Of a stretch of 64,000 nucleotides of DNA, positions 1 through 12,140 are shown piece after piece (positions within the stretch are counted from its first letter, which is position 1; every line of letters begins with the position of its first letter). Both the position numbers and the translations under genes were made by a program. The DNA is from Microplitis mediator (lineage: Eukaryota; Arthropoda; Insecta; Hymenoptera; Braconidae): contig NC_079973.1 in NCBI RefSeq assembly GCF_029852145.1, positions 4,774,001-4,838,000 on the forward strand. Direction: 5' to 3'. The notes beneath the pieces were generated by a model. The model had not been told where the DNA came from and made no database searches. It was given only the letters and a program-made list of their open reading frames with translations.

Positions 1-1805
1 CTTGATACTACATCTACAATCTACATACATAAGTAGACATTACACTGAGTAAAAGATCGTTGAAAGTTAGTGGCATGATGGCTACATGATAGCTGATGGC
101 TACTTGGGCATATACACTATTCATATGTACATATATTCGCACTATACCACACAAGGAATCAACACACATCACTACTAGTATTGTACATTACCAGGAGTGT
201 TGACATTTTGTGTAATCGGGGTCAGGGCTTACAATCATTTTAGTCTATTACCGTCTTCTCGTTTTTATTTATTAATTATCTTCAATCAATATTTCATTTG
301 TCAGATTCCTCGTTTTTTATTTAAAGTCTTATGCTAAATCTAAACAGGTTCATTTTAAAGGTTTCATTTTTTATATTTTTACTTTTATTTTATTAATTGA
401 GTCAGATTATGGATGTCTCCTGACTGATGACAAATTTAATTTCGTAAAATAAAAAACATTGAAACCAGCGGTTGGATATATACATACATATATATTTATA
501 TAGTATACTATATAATAAAAGTACGCGTACATGTATAAAGATACTCGTTCTATCGTTAACCATGTAATCCTTTATCCTTGGACCCTATCCTATGTGCCGG
601 GAGGTAAACAATTTCGCAAGAGAATCGCGCTTTGCCATCACACGTATCGAGAATTTCCTTATACACGCGTTGCTACTCACTCATCGAGTGCGATCGCAAT
701 CTTTATCTGTTTCTTTTATTATTTATACATTTTTTTTTCCTCGTTGCCTCAGATTTAAATTTATGTTTATGTTTATGTTTGTATTTACATTATTTTATTT
801 TTATTAAAGCCCGATAATTAATGTCGATAAAAAATTTTAATTAACTTAACGTAATTACATTAATAATAAATAATAAATAATAATAATATTATTATTACGA
901 TTATGAAAACAATTAAAAATAAAATAAACTTTTTTTTGTCGAATCTTGCAGACGGGGATTCGTAATTTCGCTTAAGCAAAAAACATCTTTAATGTTTTAT
1001 GTTATTCATTGAATATATATATATATATATGTATATATTTATACTACATACATATATGGATGTGTGGTATATGTACGGAAATAATTTAACAAGATTGTCA
1101 TGACACACGTGTACTCGAATGGCGAATTCATGTGAGCGCTTTACGCGGTGTAACATACAGAGAGCGACGTCTCTCCCTCTCTTTCTCTCTCTCTTTCTCT
1201 CGGTGTATTTACCGGGCACATTTAAAAAAATATAAAAAAAGGGGGGAATGGCAACGCAACAGTTTACAACCAAGTACGTTACGTCAGTGAAAGTGTTATG
1301 CCAATGTGGGCCGAGGCTAACCTGTAAGCCCTGTCTCCATACTCGCTTATGATACACGCGTATACGGACTTACTTATATATATGTATATATTAATATATG
1401 TGATTATGACGCATCTCTTTTTGATGCCGAGAGTCAACTTTACGTTTACAATAAAGTATAATCAAATATATTCGTCCCTTTCTATTATTAAATTTAAACT
1501 TTTCCATTCTCAATATTCCCGCGTTTTTTTTTTCAAATTTAAAAAAAATTATTTTCTGAGAAATGGCATAAACAATTTTTTTATCATACTCTGGTACACA
1601 AATATATACAATAGAGACAGGAGATGAGACCAAAGACCGGAGTTATCGATAAAATATTGGAATGTTTGTTTATCCAAGAAAACATTTCGAATCTTATTTA
1701 CCGTGAAAAGTTTTTGAAAGTGATAAGAAAAGTCGGTGATGTTTAACGGAAGAAGTAAAAGGAAAAGATGTCGCGTTACTATTTCTAAAAGGTCATATTT
1801 TTAAA
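1..1805. other. AT-rich gene-free DNA with simple repeats
   Basis: I see no coding region with recognisable domains. The stretch holds (AT)n runs near 1014-1030, a pyrimidine-rich CTCTCT tract near 1170-1200 and scattered TATATA microsatellites. The short open frames here are low-complexity and look like chance. It could be distal upstream DNA or an intron of a gene whose exons lie outside the window. Confidence 0.6.
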
Positions 1806-1827
1806 CGCCCTTTTGGCTTTAGAAAAC

Positions 1828-2028
1828 ATGATACTGAAGTTAGCTGACGTCTAATAATTTTTGGTTTTTTTTTAAACGATAAATTATAAAAAAAATAATA
1901 TTTGAAAAAATTGCACCTATAGTTTTTTTAATTTTCTACACGTGCATATTTTTCGATTTTTTTTTTGTTATTGATTTGTTGAAAAAAACCTCCGAAAATT
2001 GTTTACTGTTCGTTAACTTTATGATCAT
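1828..2028 (+). mobile_element. Family A palindromic MITE, copy 1
   Basis: It begins ATGATACTGAAGTTAGC and ends with an imperfect reverse complement, ...TTAACTTTATGATCAT. Inside, a GCACCTATAG motif pairs with a CTACACGTGC motif around the centre, so the element could fold into one long hairpin. Flanks TAGAAAAC and TGGAAAAC form a 7-of-8 match, a possible target duplication. There is no coding capacity, so it is non-autonomous. Confidence 0.8.
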
Positions 2029-2199
2029 TTGGAAAACTCCAAAGCCAAAAGGGCGTAGAATTTTTTTCTTCCATTGCCAATCGTTTTGTAGACTTATTTT
2101 ATAGCTAAACATTTTCTTTAAAATTTTCAGTTTTAGAATAAGTCTACAATATGATTAGCAATTCAAAAAAAAATTATACGCTCTTTTGGTTTAAAATTT

Positions 2200-2403
2200 A
2201 TGATACTGAAATTACCCGACATCGAAAAGTTTTTTGATTTTCTTAAAAACGACAAATTTCCAAAAAAAAATTATTATCAGAAAATTGCACCTGTAGTTTT
2301 TAAAATTTCCTACATGTGCATATTTTTATTTTTTTATTTTTTTTGTAATTGATTTGTTGAAAAAATTCAAAAATTCGTAATTGTCTGCCAGCTTCAGAAT
2401 CAT
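2200..2403 (+). mobile_element. Family A palindromic MITE, copy 2
   Basis: The ends are ATGATACTGAAATTACCCGAC and GCCAGCTTCAGAATCAT, with the same internal GCACCTGTAG / CTACATGTGC inverted pair. It is slightly more diverged than the other copies. Confidence 0.75.
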
Positions 2404-2775
2404 TTAAATTCAGAGACTGAGAGCACAATTTATTTGAGCCAAATAAGATTTGTTTCAGGCAAGTAAATCCCATATTTAAATAGACCCAATTTGAGACAAA
2501 GATATGGTTAATTTGAATGAAATAATGATTTGTTTATAGTTAACAAATCTTCATTTGGAATTTTTTTCCAACCAAGATTTGCTAACTATAAACAAATATA
2601 TATTTGAATGAATTAAATGATTTTGTTCAGTCAAATAAATCTATTCATTTGGCTCAAATAAATTGTTCCCTCAGTAGACAAAAGTCGAAAAGGCGTATAA
2701 AAATTAAAGCCCTTTTGGAATTAGTCACGCGATTTACATCCAAAAAAAAAATAATGATCAAACCCTCGACAACTT

Positions 2776-2973
2776 ATGAGTGTCAATGCAGCAGACATCA
2801 GACAAATTCAAAATTAGCAATTAATAATTAATAAAATAAAATTTTTAAAAAATGCGCATTCAAAAAATTAAAAAATTAATAAGTGCATTTTTTCTAAAAA
2901 TGATTTTTTAAATTATTTACTTTATTTATTTATAGTTTTAAATTTGTCTGATGTCTGCTATATTCCCACTCAC
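2776..2973 (+). mobile_element. Family M palindromic MITE, copy 1
   Basis: About 198 bp, starting ATGAGTGTCAATGCAGCAGAC and ending in an imperfect inverted copy (GTCTGCTATATTCCCACTCA). The centre carries TGCGCATT / AAGTGCA inverted motifs. Related copies lie at 43,321-43,705 and, interrupted, at 62,028-62,641. It has no open frame of interest. Confidence 0.7.
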
Positions 2974-2989
2974 GACAATTTGAATATCT

Positions 2990-5900
2990 GTAATGTTTAT
3001 ATAAAATAGAATTGAAAAATACCTTGAGGAATAAGTTTGAGGTTGGCATAGAAAGGATATCGGTTAAAAAAGTTTATGTAGATAGCTTAGTTATTTTCGT
3101 AGAACGAAGGAAATAAATAATTAATGTAACAACGTCGCTGACTTAATGTGTCGGCGACAATCGATCTGCATGCATATTACACAAATCTACACACATTTCA
3201 AATTTATATATCTACATATATACATATATATATATACACATTTACCTGACAGCATATGCATTTAAAAATCCCATCCAGAGCATTTATATTTTAATAAAAT
3301 TAAACCATGTAATATTTTTGTCAGTTAAAATTTAATTTAAAAATCATTATGTCGACTCGTGGCCTCATTTCAAATTTCTCGGATCCATTTGTTTAATAAA
3401 ACTACTTAATTAATAAGTCTCGTCTTGAATTATTGTATCTTTAAAATAGATTTCGTCTGGGTCACGATTTCTATCAATGGAATAAACGGTTAATCAATAA
3501 TATTCCTTATCATAATAATTTAACACTTTGCTTTACATATATATATATCTATATATACATGTGTTATTCAATAACATCAATAACTCGTAATCATTATCAA
3601 TAGAGTCAAAATAAAAATCGTAATCAATTAATTAATAAACAATTTCTTAAAAACTTCCTTACAAGTGATATTGCAATAAATTACATACATCATATATTGC
3701 GTTATAAATATATATATATATATATTTGCAATGAATCTATTAGCATAGAGCATAGACTGGCGCGAGGGCCTTGACACATACCAGCGTACAGTAATAATTG
3801 CATGCGATAACAAAAAGTTAAATCTATTTATCACGATTTATCGGTAATTCCTCGGTGACTGCTGATATACACGCACGTCTGAGAATTTCCAGGGTTTTAA
3901 ATACACATTATAAATATATATACATATGTATTATATATCTCCACAATCTTTACTTGGATTACATGATATATACAGCCCACCGCACCGGACAAACGTGATT
4001 AAACAAATTACATTTTATTTTTTACCTTAGTGACATTTTTTATTTTCATTTAATAATTTTTTTATCTCCTTTATTTGAATATTTTTTTTATTTTAAACTA
4101 ATAAAACTTTTTATACACACGTAAGCTTTAGAAAAATTAATCTGACGTAAAGTAACATATATTTTTTTGTCCATTAACACGGACACATTGGGTGGTTTAG
4201 CCTCAGTGGTCTGTACAATTAAGACTCAATACATGGATTATTTTTATGCATGTTTGTGTGAGCTCCTGGTTGCGGTACTGATCGAAGCTCACTCAGACAT
4301 GCTAATTTCCTTTAGAACACAAGACCATCCTCGTCCCTTCTTGTCCCTTATAGCTACCGGCTATACAACTACCGTTCACATTCTTTCTCTTTATTACTTG
4401 TCCGCGTTCATTCTTCACATACTATTATCATGTATGCATGCATACATACATATGTATGTATATTAGTTTACCATATCCTCATATTAGCTGTCTTTTGTCG
4501 TCTGTCGTTGGCAACAAACTCATAATATATACACGCGCTTCATGTAATTTTCATCGTGAAAAACTTGCTAAATTATATTATCGTCCGGCTTCGTACAAAG
4601 AATAAAAGGTACAATAAAACCATAAAAAAAGTTATAATAATGTAAGAAAAAGCGGTGGAAAATAATAACGGAGTAAGCAAAAAAGTTTGCATCGATTTTT
4701 TGTTACTTATTATTTTTATTACTCAGTTTATTTATTTAGACGTATGACAAATGCTGAGGGCGTGAGGTAGGACATGAAGGAAACCGTTTGAGCTTAAAGA
4801 TATTTATGTATATGTGTGAAAAAGTGTAAATGTATGTATGAGTACACGAAGTTTGGCGGTGAGAAAAATAAGGTTGGGTTGAATAGAAACTAGGCGTCGA
4901 GACGTCCGGACATTTTGGAGGTTGTGAGCCGGGCGACTGGAGGGTGTGTTGCTCTTTCCAAGGTCGTCTGGGGCGATTTTATCGATTTACCCCCGGGAGT
5001 CCTTTCCCTTACTTTTTACGCGACTAACCCTCTAACCACCGCCAGAAACCACGCAGTAGTTTTCATACCCTCGATTATAGGAAACGCAGACGTGCGTCAA
5101 TACACGTCAGGAAAAATTTATCTACCTTGTAATCATGTTATATTTTATTTAAATTTTCTTTTGCGCACATGGCCGCGTTATTCATTTTTTTAAATCCTTT
5201 TGTAGAGTATGGGTTGTAACATTTAAAAACCGGCATTAACTTTGAATGAAAGTCAGTCTAGTTAGCAAATTAACTAGAAAAATCAGACCCTTGTAAAAAG
5301 GATCAAAGTACATACTGAGGATTTTAAAAATAACTGACGTAGAACAAAGTCCTTTTGTTTTTTCAAACTTGTCGGTTATTTGAAATATAAATTCGCGGGC
5401 TTTTTTTTAAATGAAGCTTAAATTAAATTAACTCTTACTCTTGATGTCTGTTCGCCAATTATCCATGGGACAAAATCTATGAATAATAAAATAAAAAATT
5501 ACCCGAGTGAGGTAAAATAATAATAATAGTCAGTGACGCATGAGGGTGAAATAATTTTAGGTTTAAAAGTTGTCGAGTTTTGTCATTTTCTGCAGGGCGT
5601 AGAGGGAGAGACATTATGTCTCAAGTCTAGACTCATGATGAGGGGTCAGACTGGCGAAGAAGTAAACTCGAGTATAAAGGATCTGCGTTTCAACTTTGGT
5701 GTGCCAGTGAATAGGAGCTAAGTATATAGTAGTATGTATATATGTATGTGTATGCATGTGTATATGTATAATAGGGATCTTTGAGGACGAGAGGAGTGAG
5801 AGTAGAGGGAGGTATGCGCGCGACAACAGCGAAAGTTCCGGCGGCTGGTAAGTGGGTGGAATAGTAGGCTCGAGAAACAGTGAAAGTCCTCCTGCTGGCA

Positions 5901-6195
5901 ATCCTGGCGCTCGATAACCCGCACACTACCAAGGTCACGGTCGTTGGCTGGCTGGATAGCTGACTGGCTGCTTCAACGACTTATACTTTGACCCCTTAGT
6001 TACACTCATGGTATATATATATTTTGTCCGTTTAATTTTTTGTGGGAAAACCACTTATGACGTAGCTCTCCTTCGTGATTGCGACTTTTAAATTCTGGCC
6101 TTTCAATAAAACAACCCTCGGTAAATTAACTTATTTACTGATATCTCCTTTTTTAACTCAAATAATTGATAAAAACTGAAATAAAACTTGTATTT
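2990..6195. other. AT-rich gene-free DNA
   Basis: I find no supported gene. AT microsatellites lie near 3225-3240, 3537-3560 and 3705-3725, and ATAC/ATGT tracts near 4435-4460 and 5730-5770. Two somewhat GC-richer stretches (about 4900-5060 and 5800-5960) have open frames with no recognisable domain. These might be regulatory DNA, but nothing in the sequence proves it. Confidence 0.5.
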
Positions 6196-6430
6196 AGGGG
6201 ACGGGGAAAACGGGGGACAAAACGGAGTACCCCCAAAATTTTATAAATGTAATTAAGAAATGCAGGAATTTTTTTTTTTACTTTTAGTGGGTACCCATTT
6301 TGCCCACAGAAATAAAATTTTTTTTTTTGACGCCAACTGAAAATTTTTTCTACTTGGAATATAAAAAAAAAAGATTTTGCGTACTTGAGTCCTCGAAAGT
6401 ATTTCCTTAAGTACCTCCCTCCGCCCTAAT
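6196..6430 (+). mobile_element. Family D repeat, copy 1
   Basis: It begins TAGGGGACGGGGAAAACGGG and ends near CCCTCCGCCCTA, so the termini are roughly inverted G-rich/C-rich blocks. Its 3' half (GTACTTGAGTCCTCGAAAG and the following TATTTCCTTAAGTAC) recurs almost unchanged near 20,835-20,875 in a second copy, which is what makes it a dispersed repeat. Confidence 0.6.
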
Positions 6431-6433
6431 TAA

Positions 6434-9400
6434 ATTTTTTAGCCTTCAGTAGATTAACTAAAATAATGACTAATTGTTAGTCTGAATAGCTGATTTATTA
6501 ATGGATGATAAAAGATTTCCAGTGATAGATAAGACTCCGGAGTTATTGTTGCGGGCTCACTGTTTAGGGAGCTGGTAAACCGCGGACTTTAATTGAGATT
6601 TAAATATTTGGGAACAACCTTGACCCCGGTAGATCGATCGACCACAACGAGTTACCCGGCAGTCACCATGACTACCGAGTGGAGGAAGACAGTCTTTTCC
6701 TCACGCATCCTCACCTCAGCCTCTTACGTGCGACGTAAAAATAACAAAGTCTCAATGTCAAATTTCTTGACACTTTTTTTTTAGACTCTCCTTAACTTTT
6801 TTTAATACGCGATAACGTTTCACGGTTTTATTTTTATTTAGGAAATTCAAAAGCTTTAAGTTTACTGCATGTCAAATGGGCATTTAAACTATCGGCTGTC
6901 AAATGTGAGTGACGTAACCGGGATGAAAACGATTGTTAAATTTTGGAAAATAATATAGAAAAGAAATTGATCGTACTAAAAATTGATCGTTAAATTAGAG
7001 ATAAAATTTACTGAAGTTGATGGACGGTAAATTGTTTTTAATTAAATAAGAAAAATATATATAAGGTGACCTTGATGAGTTAGTGTCAACGAACGAATAT
7101 TAAACCAGCTTTAAACAAAAAAAAATATCATAAAATAATACTTTTATTTACTTGAAAATAAAATTTCTAATTTAAGATGGCACCGAATTTTTTTTATCGT
7201 TCATTTGAAATTTATCAATAATTTTTTTTTTTTTTTTTCTAATGGAATTAGAAAAGTCAAATTTTTTCATGCGGCAAAAGATAATTTGATTGATATAAAT
7301 AAAAATATATACGGCAGAAAAGAAAATTGCGCGTAACTGGAACAAGCGAAAAGCTAGACAGGAAAGAGAAAAAATATAAATTGAGATTTTTACGTCTCTT
7401 CCCACCTTCTGGTGAATAAAACCAAGTTCAAGGACGACCACGCCCTGTCTGACACCTTCAATCATCCCCGTGGGTATGGATCAAGTTACCCCAAGTCTTT
7501 GCCGCAACAGTAGAATTATTTAAGGCAGTAAAAAAAAATAAATAAATCCATATATAAAATATATATAAGATTTAAATGAAAAAATAAATTTTCTTTGTCA
7601 CTTCCTCTGAGATTTTAAATTAATAAATACCGCGGGTCAATCGAAGCCATGTCATAGGTCTCGGGAGAGATGCACTTCTTGCTCGCGATGATAAGAAAAA
7701 AAATTACCAGTAGATTTGTAGTGTACAGAGTGTCCTCTGTCCTCAGTTCTCTTGTTAAGCGCAACCGTATTTTATTAACCCGATAACAAATTGCAAAAGG
7801 TCATACCTTATCGTTTGATGTCAAGTTTCTGCAGAATCAATTCAACATAAATGTATTATTTAAAAAAGTCGTTCTTTTAAAATGAGGTCTAACCGATCAG
7901 AGTAACGCTTTTTTCGCGTGCGAGAGTTAACGAAAGCGTTTAAATAATACAGTGAGAGTTTGGAATTATTAGAATAGAACAAATATTTTTTATTATTTCA
8001 TGTTTCAAATTTTTTTATCCGACAAAAAATTTATATCAATAAATTTACTTAACAATTTTTAATTATTGCAATCATTTTTTTTTTTTTGTATCAAACCAAT
8101 TTAAGTTAAAAACCAAAGATAAGAGATAAGTACGGCAATAAAAAGTTATTATTATTTTTATTTTTATTTAAATAATAAAAGACTTATAATTTTTTTAACA
8201 AAAACAACTTTACCTCCGGTCGCGATAAAAATAAGGGATCGTATAAAAAGGCAGCGACAAAAAAAAAGTTATTGCGTGAACAGACAAGGGCGCAGTATTA
8301 TCGTATCGTAAACGAAAAATAGCTTCGTCTAATATAGCAGTTGGGATAGGACGTCGCCGAAAAAATATATATAAGGTTATCCTTAGGACGTGAATTTCGT
8401 CAAGGGTAATAAGCGTAGGTCAGCAACATCCACTTAATCAATATACGCCCTCCATTAAATAATACTTTTATTCCCTTATATATTAGTCTCAATTCCACAA
8501 TCCATTTTATCGCCGCCATATCTTATTTCCGATACATTCGCTTTCGAGATAATAAAATTCAAATCAAACATTTACTTTAAACAAACAAAAATAACGCGCG
8601 AAATTGCAGTATTGCGTTAAATATTTCCGTACAATAAACAATGTACAGTGTAAATATACAATGTAAATATCTGGTATCTAATGAAAATACGAAATGAAAA
8701 AAAAATAGGGCATGAAAAAAACGAAATAATTAAATCGGGTAAATAATTTACGGAAGGGGGTTGTAAGTAGGAATCGCTTTCGACGCACGGTACCGTGCGG
8801 TGACGACTCTCGCTATTTTTACGTGAGAGTGAGGTACTTTCAGCTGTTGTATACTTGCATTACTCTGTAGTATGGAGTACAGCAGAGGTAAGCAATTGCA
8901 GAATAAAAAAAATTAAACGCGGTATACAATCATCATAAATAGGTATATCAGTGGAACACCGTCTATTTGTCTATTTGTGTTGTATGTATATATATATATG
9001 TGTAGTAAGTGAATATGTATATAAATTTAGTATATGTGGGTAATCTAGCCATATAAATGATAGCAGGTAGATGTAACAGGTAGAGAAACGTCAGTGAGGA
9101 GAGAAGTGAGCGATCAGTTTAGCTTGATATGTATAGAGAAGCAAATAAAGGGGAAAGAGGGGACCGAGAGTTTGTGCACTAGAGTACTGAGAGTAGTAGG
9201 AAAATTCAGGTCGCGCCTTGACACACTTGCACTTACCACGTGCGTTGTTACCGAGGCGCATGCGTCGATCTCGCTTTTTTTATTTTTTCATTTTTTTTCG
9301 CGATTCACTGCATATCTAATCGCTATCAACTTTACGATTTTAAATCAAATACTATTTATTGTCATTTTAATTTAACAATTCGAGTCAATAAATTAAATAT

Positions 9401-9905
9401 ATCATTAATCATCGATAATTAATTATTCCACACATGTTAATGTGTACACATACGATTATCAAATATTTGTCGATGACTGTTTGGTTACACGTCTTCAGTT
9501 ATCGTACTATATTTATCTGTATTACTTATTTTTAAGTACAATACAGTATAATAAAATATATAAGTGATTATTAAGATGTTTAATTTATAGAGCAAATGAA
9601 AATGAATTTTATAAATTGTGTATCAAGTAATGAAGAAAATTAAATCCCGTATATTTTCACTACGCTCTTACTTATTTACTTATATATTTATATATATATA
9701 ATTCACGAGACTGAGACTTACTCGCGTGATATAGCTGCAACTTAAACTCATGCAATCCACCGTCAATACCATTTCCTATTCTCTCTTTATCTCGAGAAAA
9801 TCTCTGTTGAAACGTGTACATTTAAGTCGAGTACACATACAATTCTATCAATTACCGCAAGACTACCTACATACGTTTTTATTAAACTATTAGCTATTTT
9901 TTTTT
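6434..9905. other. AT-rich gene-free DNA
   Basis: Nothing recognisable as a gene or RNA. There are long A/T homopolymers (about 7210-7240) and TATATATG tracts near 8985-9000, with a GC-richer patch at about 8760-9260. The short open frames are low-complexity and show no domain. Confidence 0.5.
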
Positions 9906-9909
9906 ACTT

Positions 9910-10090
9910 AATACAGAAATAAAATAATTTCTTTGCGCAAGAAAAATTTTTCATTTTAAATTAAAAATAAAATTTTCAGGATTAGAAAAAAATTCTTGGC
10001 TCAAAAAAAGTTTTGGCCCCAAAAAAATTTTCAATCCATTGTGCAAAATTTATTGCATCAAGAAAAATTTTTTTTTGTAGTTTTAATCCT
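9910..10090. repeat. Fragment of the family E repeat (GCGCAAGAAA motif)
   Basis: TTTGCGCAAGAAAAATTTTTC and the adjacent TTCTTGGCTCAAAAAAAG match the motifs of the large array at 23,725-24,690. It is a single degenerate fragment. Confidence 0.5.
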
Positions 10091-11869
10091 TTTTTTGAAT
10101 TCCAATACAAAATTTTTTAATTAATTTTACTTATGATAAATATCTCAAGTATGATCATTTGATAAATATAAATATAAATCTATAGAATTACTTTTTTTAT
10201 TATTTTTTATAATAACAACGATATTAAGTTTTTTTTTCATAAACTTGAAAGAAAGAACAGTTGAAATAAAAAACACTTTTTTTATGTCACTGTTTATGGC
10301 CAAAAATAGAAGGAGCTATGATTTCATGTTTACCAATTATTTTTTAAAAAAAGTCACAAGAATTTTTATAAATAAAATTTTTATACTCGAAGTCTTAAAG
10401 TCTAACGCCTCCCTATTTTTTTTACAGTTTGTATTCAAAAATTTAATTAATTAAAATTATTCAAAAATTCAGTCTTAAAAATGTCACTCAATTTCACCGG
10501 AAATTGACCTTCAATAAAAATTTCAAAAAATTCACCCAGAAAAAAAAATTTTCAAATAATTTTTCCCGCGGTTTATTCAAAATATTTTTTTTTCCCGCGG
10601 TTTATTTAAAATTCCATTTTCGGCGGACTATTGTCGACGTTAAATCTCACGGGTCATTTAATTTCGAACTTTTAAAATATTTTTGAACCCTCTAATTTAT
10701 TAATTAAAAACCTTAATTAATATCTTCAATATCCAGAAAGAAAAATCAATATATCATGTCAGATTACGGCTTATAATATTTCAAATTCAATAAATTCTGT
10801 CTAATAATTAATATTGATTTGCGTATGAGTAATAATAAGTATGTGTATGAGTATGAGTACGAGTATGAGCATAAGAAAAAATATAATAAATAAGATTTAA
10901 GGATTCAAGCAATTTGCTAGACACGCGATAGAGTGCAACGGAAAGTAGTAGAGGCATCGCTACGCGGTCGTAAGTAGTAGTGGCGGTTTATCTAGGCCAT
11001 GGCTAGCATGCGTTTGTGCGGCCGCGTTACGTACCCACTGGTAAATGCAACCTATCGGACCACACATTGATGATCTTCTTTGTATAAATATGTCTATCAT
11101 GATCGCACAGTAACTAGGATTGTAATAAAATAAAAAAAAATAAAAAAATGCATCAAGTGAAAAAGTAAAATCCAAGTCACGCGTGTCATTACTCCTTATA
11201 TGTTTGATACTAAAACTCAGTACGATAAATAACTTTCTACTTTCAATGTTTTCTTACACATGATAACAGTAATAGTAATAGTTAATAGTATTATTATAAT
11301 ATATCTTAATCTGTCGGATATTATGTCTCTTATTCAATAATACGGACAGATATGCTCCACTTGACAAAGATTTCAATCAACAGTAGTACGAATTATTTTA
11401 AAAATCTCAAGTAAATTGATAAATTATTATTTTTTTAAAATTTTATTTATATTTATTGTCTTCTTCACTTCGCTCTTCTTATACTGTGCATGACGAGAAG
11501 TATAGGAGAGGTATTCTTCAAGGATGAGAAAGGGATATGCCAAGTCGACGAGCCGATGGCCTTCCGCGAGTTTCCACGAAACGACTGCACACTCCGGCGG
11601 AAATGCTAACAGACGTGAAAAATAAATTAAAACTAATATAAATAAATATTTTGATTTATCAAATTTATATATAAATATATAATTTGTTAATGAAAACAAA
11701 ATTAATAATAATAATAATGACTTAGGTATTCTTGGCCAAAGATAGAATTTATCTTCAAACTTTAATTGCCGCATAGAAATAAACTTTTTTTTTTTTTTTG
11801 ATGATAACAAATATCGAAAAATAAATTTTATTTTTTTTTAATTATCGTTTAGAGGAAATACAAAAATAA
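10091..11869. other. AT-rich gene-free DNA
   Basis: No supported gene. A small GC-richer patch at about 10,925-11,070 has no conserved coding signal. Confidence 0.45.
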
Positions 11870-12072
11870 ATGATACTGAAGTTAGCCGGCGTCTAATAAT
11901 TTTTGGATTTTTTTTTAGACAATAAATTGTTAAAAAAAATAAATTTGAAAAAATTGCACCTGTAGTTTTTCAAATTTTCTACATGTGCATATTTTTAGTT
12001 TTTATTTTTTTGTAACTGATTTGTTGAAAAAAAAATCCGAAAATTTTTAATTGTCTGCTAACTTCAGAATTA
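11870..12072 (+). mobile_element. Family A palindromic MITE, copy 3
   Basis: It runs from ATGATACTGAAGTTAGCCGG to CTAACTTCAGAATTAT with the internal GCACCTGTAG / CTACATGTGC pair. An (AT)n microsatellite begins 10 bp beyond its right end. Confidence 0.8.
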
Positions 12073-12079
12073 TAAATAG

Positions 12080-12081
<2 letters not shown>

Positions 12082-12135
<54 letters not shown>
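12082..12135. repeat. (AT)n microsatellite
   Basis: About 27 uninterrupted AT dinucleotides directly beside a family A MITE. Confidence 0.95.

Positions 12136-12139
<4 letters not shown>

Positions 12140-12140
<1 letters not shown>

Larger units (their letters stand above)
1806..2720. repeat. Cluster of palindromic MITE modules, including two family A copies
   Basis: Two copies of the roughly 205-bp family A MITE (1828-2028 and 2200-2403) are interleaved with a second palindrome. That palindrome spans about 2040-2195: its left arm carries CCAAAAGGGCGTAGAAT and TTGTAGACTTATTTTA, and its right arm carries near-perfect reverse complements (TAGAATAAGTCTACAA and ATACGCTCTTTTGG). The CCCTTTTGG motif recurs near 1809 and 2710, so the whole block may be one larger foldback element. 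Confidence 0.75.

Noticed and set aside
5528..5542. GTCAGTGAC palindrome as an ecdysone element
   Set aside because: Flanking positions do not fit the 13-bp consensus and it lies 12 kb from the E74 promoter.
5614..5938. Overlapping minus-strand frames at 5.6-5.9 kb
   Set aside because: Three frames overlap on one strand, the content is low-complexity with TATATG tracts, and there is no domain.
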